DNA of 64,000 nt from Myxococcales bacterium (lineage in GTDB: Bacteria > Myxococcota_A > UBA9160 > UBA4427). Location: contig DUCN01000080.1 of the NCBI GenBank assembly GCA_012959805.1, positions 1 through 64,000 on the forward strand, in the 5' to 3' direction. A model generated the notes under the pieces. It had not been told where the DNA came from, searched no databases, and saw only the letters and a list, made by a program, of their open reading frames with translations. The first letter of the stretch is position 1, and each line of letters starts with the position of its first letter. The position numbers were made by a program, and so were the translations under genes. Below, piece after piece: positions 58,305 to 64,000 of the stretch.

Positions 58305-58469
58305 GTGGCGAAAATCGAGTCTGAGTTGCCATTGTTGCCCCGTTCACTTAATTTGCGCGGGCTCTTGCGGTCGTAACGGCTTCCTGGGCAGAGCTTTTCG
58401 GGTCGATCGGCGTGACGGCATCGGGGTAGGCGAAGTTCCGGTGGCCTGACGGCGGTTCGAAACCGCCGG

Positions 58470-58498
58470 AAAAGTGGGCGTTTCGTCCGCTTTTTTTT
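58470..58498 (+). terminator. Strong intrinsic terminator / probable rimP leader attenuator
   Basis: AAAAGTGGGCG and CGTCCGCTTTT form an 11-bp stem (two G-U pairs) around TTT, with a run of eight T. It lies between pyrD and rimP. The GTGGGC...U-tract form resembles rimP leader attenuators known from other bacteria, so it may act both to end pyrD and to control the rimP-nusA-infB operon. Just upstream, 58451-58467 is another perfect hairpin (GGCGG TTCGAAA CCGCC). Otherwise the 361 bp from 58305 to 58665 have no gene I can support. Confidence 0.75.
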
Positions 58499-58665
58499 GT
58501 TTTGGAGCCAGTAGTTATGGTCGTTAACGCGCAGCCATGTTTTATTGATCGCGAACGCTATGGCACATGAGCGACCACAAATTTGAGCAAGACAAGAAGT
58601 AGAGGCAACAGGAAGCAAGATCACACAGCAAGCGCGGCCAAGGCCGAGCGAGAGAGGACCGACGC

Positions 58666-59193
58666 ATCTATCGAGACATTCCGGAAGAGCTCCGATCGCT
58701 GATTGAGCCCATTGTCCAAGACCACGACTGTGAATTGGTCGACGTCGAAGTGGCGAAGAATCGCGGAATGGGGCTGGTCCGAATCACAGTCGACCATCCC
58801 AGTGGTGATGGTCGAGTTGAGATCGAGCGCTGCGTTGCAATCTCCCGAGAAGTCGAAACGTTGCTCGATGCGGCGGACCAGATGATGGGTGCGTACAAGC
58901 TGGAAGTGACCTCACCAGGTTTGGATAGGGTGCTGGGTCGAGATAGAGATTTTGTCGCAGTGATTGGTCATGAGATCAAACTGCGTGTGGGACGCCCGAT
59001 CGAAGGGCGGAAGCGTTTTCGCGGTCAGCTCGTTTCATTCGAGTCGGGTGCGCTGAACATGAAGGTTGATGGGGGTTCGGTCTTGATCCCCATCGAGGAT
59101 GTAGAGAAGGCCAATTTGATTTATGAGTTCACGAGTGCTGACTTCGCCAAGGGAGCAGCACATCGCAACTCGAGCCAGTCGGGCGGGGAATGA
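58666..59193 (+). CDS. rimP: Ribosome maturation factor RimP, non-AUG start
   Basis: Assembly factor for the 30S subunit. The domain is complete: EELRSLIEPIVQDHDCELVDVEV, GLVRITVDHPSGDGRVE, LEVTSPGLDRVLGRD and LIPIEDVEKANLIYEF. However, the first conserved residues precede the only TTG (58735), and no ATG, GTG or TTG lies in this frame between that TTG and an in-frame TAG at 58600-58602. An AGAGAGG sequence sits 8 nt before ATC at 58666, giving a 175-residue protein of normal size if ATC (or ATT at 58678) is used. An ATG at 58567 is in the same frame but 11 codons before the TAG. The TGA stop overlaps the nusA ATG. Confidence 0.8.
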   Translation: MYRDIPEELRSLIEPIVQDHDCELVDVEVAKNRGMGLVRITVDHPSGDGRVEIERCVAISREVETLLDAADQMMGAYKLEVTSPGLDRVLGRDRDFVAVIGHEIKLRVGRPIEGRKRFRGQLVSFESGALNMKVDGGSVLIPIEDVEKANLIYEFTSADFAKGAAHRNSSQSGGE

Positions 59194-60584
59194 TGCTGGG
59201 CTTGAATCTCAAGCGAGAGATCGATCAGATCGCCAAAGATAAAGGCATCGAGGCAACCGAAATCACGGGTGCCCTCGAAGAAGCCATGCGCCAGGCCGCG
59301 CGAAAGCGTTTCGGTCAGGACAAAGAGATCGAGGCGAAATACAATGACGAGATCGGCGAAGTCGAGCTCTTCGAATTTCGCGAGGTTGTCGACGCGATTA
59401 CGGATCCGGAGACACAGATTCTTCTCGCGGAAGCGCAGCGCGACTACGACCCGGAAGTCGAAGTCGGCGACGAAATCGGTGTCAAACTCGATACTTCGGG
59501 ATTTGGCCGAATCCTCGCACAGGCCGCGAAACAGGTCATCATTCAGCGAATTCGTGAGGCCGAGCGGGACAACACCTTCGACGAGTACACGGGTCGTCAG
59601 GGCGAAGTCGTCAACGGCATCGTTCGCCGCTTCGAGAAGGGCGCGATCATCGTCGACCTTGGTCGCGCCGAAGCGGTCATTCCGGCGAAGGAGCAGGTCC
59701 CACGCGAAAGCTATCGCCCGGGTGATCGCATTCGCGCCTATGTCGTCGAGGTCAACAAAGTCGCCAAGGGCCCGCAGATCGTTTTGTCTCGTGCTTCGAT
59801 CGACTTCCTGATCAAGCTCTTCGAACAAGAAGTGCCGGAGATGTACGAGAAGATCGTCTCGATCGAATCCGCTGCACGCGAACCAGGTGGTCGCTCCAAG
59901 ATCGCCGTCGTTTCACGAGACAGCGATGTCGATCCGGTTGGTGCTTGTGTCGGAATGAAGGGAAGTCGCGTACAGGCCGTGGTTCAGGAGCTTCGTGGCG
60001 AGCGAATCGACATCGTTCCGTGGAGTCCGGATACCCCACGTTATGTCTGCAGTGCGCTGTCGCCCGCTCAGGTTTCGAAAGTCATTATCGACGAAGCTCA
60101 GAAGTCGATGGATGTGATCGTTCCCGACGACCAGCTCTCACTCGCGATTGGTCGTCGTGGTCAGAATGTTCGACTTGCGGTTCAGCTGACTGGGTGGCGC
60201 ATCGACATCAAGAGCGAAACGAAGATGCGCGAGATCGCGGAGTGGTTGTCGAAGGCGGTTTCCGTCGTCGAGGACTGCGGTGATCCTGAAGCGGACCTTT
60301 TGCTTCAACAGGGAATTACGTCGCTCGAAGATCTGTCGGAATGCGCGAATGAAATGTTGTCCGTGCTGCCGGGGATCGATGACGCCGGCGCCGAGAGGAT
60401 CAAGGCGCGCGCAGCCGAGCTGGTCGGTGAGAAGGTGATCGCTGACGAAGAACGAGCGCGGCTCGAACTTGAGAACCAGGCGCGGTTGAGAGCAGAAGCC
60501 GAAGCGGCTACGGCGGAGAGTCGTGCGGCGGAGAGCGAGGAAAGCTCGCCCGCGGCAGAGCCGGCCACGGACGGCGAAAAGTGA
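59190..60584 (+). CDS. nusA: Transcription termination/antitermination protein NusA
   Basis: 464-residue NusA. N-terminal RNA-polymerase-binding domain (EITGALEEAMRQAARKRFGQ), S1 domain (GRQGEVVNGIVRRFEKGAII), two KH domains (KIAVVSRDSDVDPVGACVGM, ALSPAQVSKVIID, LAIGRRGQNVRLA) and a C-terminal helix-hairpin-helix (LPGIDDAGAERI). Ends with an acidic/Ala-rich tail. ATG overlaps rimP's stop; two ATGs in a row (59190, 59193). Followed by infB; the 164 bp between show no ylxR. Confidence 0.97.
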   Translation: MMLGLNLKREIDQIAKDKGIEATEITGALEEAMRQAARKRFGQDKEIEAKYNDEIGEVELFEFREVVDAITDPETQILLAEAQRDYDPEVEVGDEIGVKLDTSGFGRILAQAAKQVIIQRIREAERDNTFDEYTGRQGEVVNGIVRRFEKGAIIVDLGRAEAVIPAKEQVPRESYRPGDRIRAYVVEVNKVAKGPQIVLSRASIDFLIKLFEQEVPEMYEKIVSIESAAREPGGRSKIAVVSRDSDVDPVGACVGMKGSRVQAVVQELRGERIDIVPWSPDTPRYVCSALSPAQVSKVIIDEAQKSMDVIVPDDQLSLAIGRRGQNVRLAVQLTGWRIDIKSETKMREIAEWLSKAVSVVEDCGDPEADLLLQQGITSLEDLSECANEMLSVLPGIDDAGAERIKARAAELVGEKVIADEERARLELENQARLRAEAEAATAESRAAESEESSPAAEPATDGEK

Positions 60585-60748
60585 GTGAGACATACGTAGG
60601 TCATGAAGATTAGGTCGAGCCCAAGCGGATGATCGCGAGATCGACTGGTACAACAACACCGATACAACTAACGGCAATAGCGGCAACGACAGTATGACCT
60701 GGAATCAGGTAGAACATCTAGGCCACCAACGGACGCACGCAGGGATCG

Positions 60749-63253
60749 ATGGCAAATATCAGGGCATACAAGCTCGCTGAAGAACTTGGAATAGACCGCA
60801 GCGAGTTTGTCGACGTGGCGGGTACGCATGGCGTTGAGCTGAAGAGTGCGATGGCTTCGCTCAACGAAGCTACGGTTGAATTGCTGCGCGAGAAGATCGC
60901 CGGCACGGCACCCAAGAAGCGCGAAATGGACGAACGACGTCTTGAGAGCAAAGGTGGGATGACCGTCGTGCGCCGTCGACGGAAAAAGGCACCTGAGCCA
61001 GAGCCAGAACCTGTCGTTGAGGCGCCGCCGATCGAAGAAGTGGCTGCGGTCGCGGCCGCCGAGGTTGTTGCAGCCGAAGTAGGCGCCCCAACATCCGAGG
61101 TGATGGCGGGAGCCGATGCGGCCGCATCACCGACGACACCTGCAACACCAGGATCGCCCGATTCGACTTCGGCCGCGACACCAGCTGGGACTGGCAAGAC
61201 GGCTTCTCCCGCGAAACCAGGATCGCCGGCTGCGCCGCGCGACGGTCGCACGGCTCCCGGAACTCCGGAGAGCCCAGATCGAAAGGGTAAGCAGCGCAAG
61301 CGTGTCCGTGAAGTCGTCAATCTGCAGGAGCAGGAGCAATTCGCCAAGCAGATTACGAGTCGTGGCTCTGGCCAGCGCCGTGTCGTCACAACCGCCCCGC
61401 GCTCGGCCGTCAACCCGCGTGCCCGACGTCGCGATAAGCTTTCACCGAAGCCGACGTCCGCCTCGATCGAGGCGAGCAAGACGCGTCAGGTGAAGGTTTC
61501 CGGCGACATCAGCATCGGCGAGCTTTCGAAGCAGTCCGGTCTCAAGGCGCCCGCTATTCAGGGCAAATTGATGGCGCTTGGCATCATGGTTTCCGTCAAT
61601 CAGAGAATCGATTTCGAGACGGTGCAGAAGATTTCAGGAGAGATGGGTTTTGAAGCGGCGGATGTTGGTTTCAAGGAAGAAACCTTCCTCGAAACGACTC
61701 CGGGAGAAGTGAACGAAGGGACGGTCGAGGCGAGTGAAAACCTGAAGCTCCGCCCACCGATCATCACAGTCATGGGTCATGTCGATCACGGCAAGACCTC
61801 GCTACTCGACGCAATTCGGAAGACTCAGGTCACCGAGGGCGAAGCCGGTGGAATCACGCAGCACGTCGGCGCCTATCAAGTGACAGCGAATGGTCACGAC
61901 CTCACCTTCATCGACACGCCCGGCCATGCCGCGTTTACGGCCATGCGCGCGCGTGGTGCAGCGGTGACGGATCTGGTGGTTCTCGTGATTGCTGCCACCG
62001 AAGGCGTGATGCCGCAGACCGTCGAGGCGATCGAGCATGCGCAGGCCGCCGGTTGCCCGATCCTGGTCGCCGTCAACAAGTGTGATCTTCCGGAAGCAGA
62101 CCCCGAGAAGGCTCGGCAGCGACTGACCGAGCATAACCTTGTACCGGAAGATTTCGGTGGCGATGTGATTTGTGTGAACGTGTCGGCCAAGACCGGCGAT
62201 GGGATCGATCAGCTCCTCGAGATGCTCGCACTTCAGGCCGAGGTCCTCGAATTGCGCGCCGACTCGACGAGGCGAGCGAGCGGTGTCGTGTTGGAAGCCC
62301 AACTCGACAAGGGTCGTGGCCCGGTGGCGACGATCATCATTCAAAATGGCACGCTGAAGAAGGGCGATTCTATTGTCGTTGGAACGACCTGGGGCCGAGT
62401 GCGCCAGATGCGCGACGACAATGGCGCCAACATCAGGGAGGCGGGGCCTTCGACTCCGGTTCAGATTACCGGGCTCTCGGATGTGCCGTCCGCGGGTGCC
62501 GCGTTCCACGCAGTGGAGAGCGACCGAGTCGCCAAGCAAATCATCGATCATCGTGAAGATCAACTTCGTGGGAAGACGAGTTCCCCGAAGCCACGACTCA
62601 CGCTCGATGAGTTCTATGCGCAGTCGAGCAGTGAGGGTCCCAAGGAACTGTCGGTGGTTCTCAAAGCGGATGTTCAGGGATCTTGTGAGGCGGCGCGTGA
62701 CGCACTCGAAAAGTTGTCGACCGACGAAGTCAAACTGCGGGTGATTTCGTCCGGCGTTGGAGCCATCGTCGAGAACGATATCAACCTTGCCTCGGCCAGT
62801 GGCACCATCGTGCTCGGATTCAACGTTCGTCCGGATCCACCGGCGCGTAAGCTGTCGGACTCTGCGAATATCGAAATCCGTACGTATACGATCATCATGC
62901 AGATGCTCGATGACGTGAAGGCTGCGATGGCGGGACTTCTGCCGGCGATCGTGACGGAGAACATGCTAGGTCGGGCCGAAATTCGGGAGACCTTTACGAT
63001 TCCGAAGATTGGTACGATTGCCGGTTCCCTTATCTTGGAAGGCAAGTTCATTCGAAATGCCCATTGCCGTGTCGTTCGTGACGGCATCCAGGTCTACACC
63101 GGGACGGTAGGCTCCCTGCGACGATTCAAGGATGACGTCAAGGAAGTCATCAATGGCATGGAATGCGGTATAGGCGTTGCCACGTACAACGATGTCAAAG
63201 TGGGCGACGTGATCGAGGCGTTCGAGTTGAGCGAGAAGCCAGCGGTGCTCTAG
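60749..63253 (+). CDS. infB: Translation initiation factor IF-2
   Basis: 834-residue GTPase that places initiator tRNA on the 30S subunit. N-terminal domain ([20 protein letters not shown]), long Ala/Pro/Glu-rich linker (about 85-190), then G domain: [12 protein letters not shown] (G1), [12 protein letters not shown] (G3), NKCDLPEAD (G4), SAKTGDG (G5); the C-terminal tRNA-binding domains end [17 protein letters not shown] 60749 is preceded by AGGGAT. Part of the nusA-infB-DUF503-rbfA unit. Confidence 0.97.
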   Translation: MANIRAYKLAEELGIDRSEFVDVAGTHGVELKSAMASLNEATVELLREKIAGTAPKKREMDERRLESKGGMTVVRRRRKKAPEPEPEPVVEAPPIEEVAAVAAAEVVAAEVGAPTSEVMAGADAAASPTTPATPGSPDSTSAATPAGTGKTASPAKPGSPAAPRDGRTAPGTPESPDRKGKQRKRVREVVNLQEQEQFAKQITSRGSGQRRVVTTAPRSAVNPRARRRDKLSPKPTSASIEASKTRQVKVSGDISIGELSKQSGLKAPAIQGKLMALGIMVSVNQRIDFETVQKISGEMGFEAADVGFKEETFLETTPGEVNEGTVEASENLKLRPPIITVMGHVDHGKTSLLDAIRKTQVTEGEAGGITQHVGAYQVTANGHDLTFIDTPGHAAFTAMRARGAAVTDLVVLVIAATEGVMPQTVEAIEHAQAAGCPILVAVNKCDLPEADPEKARQRLTEHNLVPEDFGGDVICVNVSAKTGDGIDQLLEMLALQAEVLELRADSTRRASGVVLEAQLDKGRGPVATIIIQNGTLKKGDSIVVGTTWGRVRQMRDDNGANIREAGPSTPVQITGLSDVPSAGAAFHAVESDRVAKQIIDHREDQLRGKTSSPKPRLTLDEFYAQSSSEGPKELSVVLKADVQGSCEAARDALEKLSTDEVKLRVISSGVGAIVENDINLASASGTIVLGFNVRPDPPARKLSDSANIEIRTYTIIMQMLDDVKAAMAGLLPAIVTENMLGRAEIRETFTIPKIGTIAGSLILEGKFIRNAHCRVVRDGIQVYTGTVGSLRRFKDDVKEVINGMECGIGVATYNDVKVGDVIEAFELSEKPAVL

Positions 63254-63405
63254 GCGACGCGCTTTGCGCGTCGGGCTCGCCACCGCCGATTGAGCTTGAT
63301 TCAGGGGAATTCCGCAATTGGCTAGCCGGAAGAACCGGCAAGAGCCGTGATCTCTCGTTTGTTTCAGTGTCTCGGTTGGCGGACCGCTTGGCTTTGGGTG
63401 GCGCG

Positions 63406-63804
63406 ATGATTGTTGGCGCGGCGGTGATTGAAATCCATGTTCATGAGTCCCAGTCGCTGAAGGCGAAGCGCGGGGTCGTCCGGTCGATCGCGGGGCGGCT
63501 GCGCAACCGATTCAACGTGTCGGTGAGTGAGGTAGGGGGTCAGGGGACCTGGCAGCGGGCTGTGATTGGATTGTCGATGACGGGCTGTGATGAAATCCCA
63601 CTTCGTCGCGCGCTGGAGAAGGCTGTTCGATCGGTAGACGCGATGCATCTGGCCGAAGTGCTTGGAAGCGAGATTGAAATGGTCCGGCTTCCGATCTCCG
63701 AAACCCGACTTCCTGCTGGTGAGTTTGATGAGGCAGGGGATCAGGAAGACGATTTGCCGTGGGCCCGTGATCTAGGCGAGCGGGGAATGGAAGAAGGGGA
63801 GTAA
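63406..63804 (+). CDS. DUF503 family protein
   Basis: 132 residues. DUF503 is commonly found between infB and rbfA in several phyla; function unknown. Recognised by GAAVIEIHVHESQSLKAKRGVVRSIAGRLRN-type core (seen as IHVHESQSLKAKRG and RLRNRFNVSVSEVG), ending in an acidic tail beyond the domain. ATG at 63406 matches the first strand; upstream frame to 63163 overlaps infB without similarity. Coupled to rbfA by 5 nt. Confidence 0.92.
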   Translation: MIVGAAVIEIHVHESQSLKAKRGVVRSIAGRLRNRFNVSVSEVGGQGTWQRAVIGLSMTGCDEIPLRRALEKAVRSVDAMHLAEVLGSEIEMVRLPISETRLPAGEFDEAGDQEDDLPWARDLGERGMEEGE

Positions 63805-63809
63805 TCAGC

Positions 63810-64000
63810 GTGGCCGATTCGGTTCGCATTCGACGCGTAGCGGAGGAAATTCGCGGTCAGTTGTCGGAGATCTTGCGCGAAGAGGTTCGCGATCCAAGAT
63901 TGAACATGGTGACGATTACGCGCGTAAAGTTGGCCTCGGATCTCGGGGCAGCAACGATTTTCTATAGCCCGCTCGGGGAGGATCCCACGGCCGATCGCGC
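63810..64000 (+). CDS. rbfA: Ribosome-binding factor A (partial, 3' end beyond window)
   Basis: GTG start at 63810 preceded by GGGGAG 8 nt upstream. Reads ADSVRIRRVAEEIRGQLSEI, then EEVRDPRLNMVTITRVKLAS and ATIFYSPLG, the classic RbfA N-terminus. Cold-shock 30S maturation factor that binds the 16S rRNA 5' helix. Only the first 63 codons are in the window. Confidence 0.9.
   Translation, partial: MADSVRIRRVAEEIRGQLSEILREEVRDPRLNMVTITRVKLASDLGAATIFYSPLGEDPTADR

Noticed and set aside
58394-58475. A tRNA, because of the perfect T-arm-like GGCGG-TTCGAAA-CCGCC and possible acceptor pairing CTTTTC/GAAAAG
   Set aside because: No D-arm or anticodon arm could be folded, one acceptor pair mismatches, and the 3' side overlaps the terminator stem.
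29676-58602. Pyrrolysine or amber reassignment, from the TAG codons in the CMD remnant and in front of rimP
   Set aside because: TAG ends several intact genes here, the CMD frame is also truncated, and no pyl genes are in the window.

Overview
The window is GC-rich (by eye about 60%), densely coding DNA of a Gram-negative bacterium. It carries lpxC, many lipoprotein signal peptides, PilZ proteins, a Hanks-type kinase fused to TPRs, the order yebC-ruvC-ruvA-ruvB, and rimP-nusA-infB-DUF503-rbfA. With the large fatty-acid/phytanoyl gene set, this points to a deltaproteobacteria-like lineage (Myxococcota, Desulfobacterota or Binatota). That placement is inference; there is no rRNA or tRNA here to settle it.

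Left part (1-33 kb) is accessory metabolism: four phytanoyl-CoA-dioxygenase (PhyH) genes in two clusters, an acyl-CoA dehydrogenase, a sulfatase-like hydrolase, two acyl-CoA synthetases, a dipeptidase, an NlpC/P60 hydrolase and a luciferase-like oxidoreductase. Galactokinase sits beside beta-galactosidase, with a GH4 glycosidase, an SDR and an amidohydrolase further on. This part also holds several gene relics: a TetR regulator, a carboxymuconolactone decarboxylase, a START-domain protein and a metallo-beta-lactamase tail. Its most notable gene is a GrdB/PrdB-family protein interrupted by an in-frame UGA exactly where the family has its redox Cys/Sec, followed by a hairpin that fits a bacterial SECIS element.

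Middle part (33-47 kb) mixes a PQQ-sugar dehydrogenase/cytochrome c fusion, a stand-alone rplX with rpmG and a ferredoxin, and a minus-strand run that reads cytochrome, then udg4, then aroE. The cytochrome there is an unusual lipoprotein with two thioredoxin folds and eight heme motifs. A DnaK/J pair with a non-standard DnaK C-terminus and yebC-ruvCAB follow.

Right part (47-64 kb) holds ribH, an FG-GAP repeat protein, the TPR-kinase fusion, lpxC, a TPR gene broken by two frameshifts, a GNAT, pyrK-pyrD, and the start of the transcription/translation operon. That operon has a strong attenuator-like terminator ahead of rimP, a rimP without a normal start codon, then nusA, infB, DUF503 and the first part of rbfA. 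The most interesting signals are the UGA/SECIS gene, the non-AUG rimP, the thioredoxin-octaheme fusion and the eamA/SprA frame overlap.
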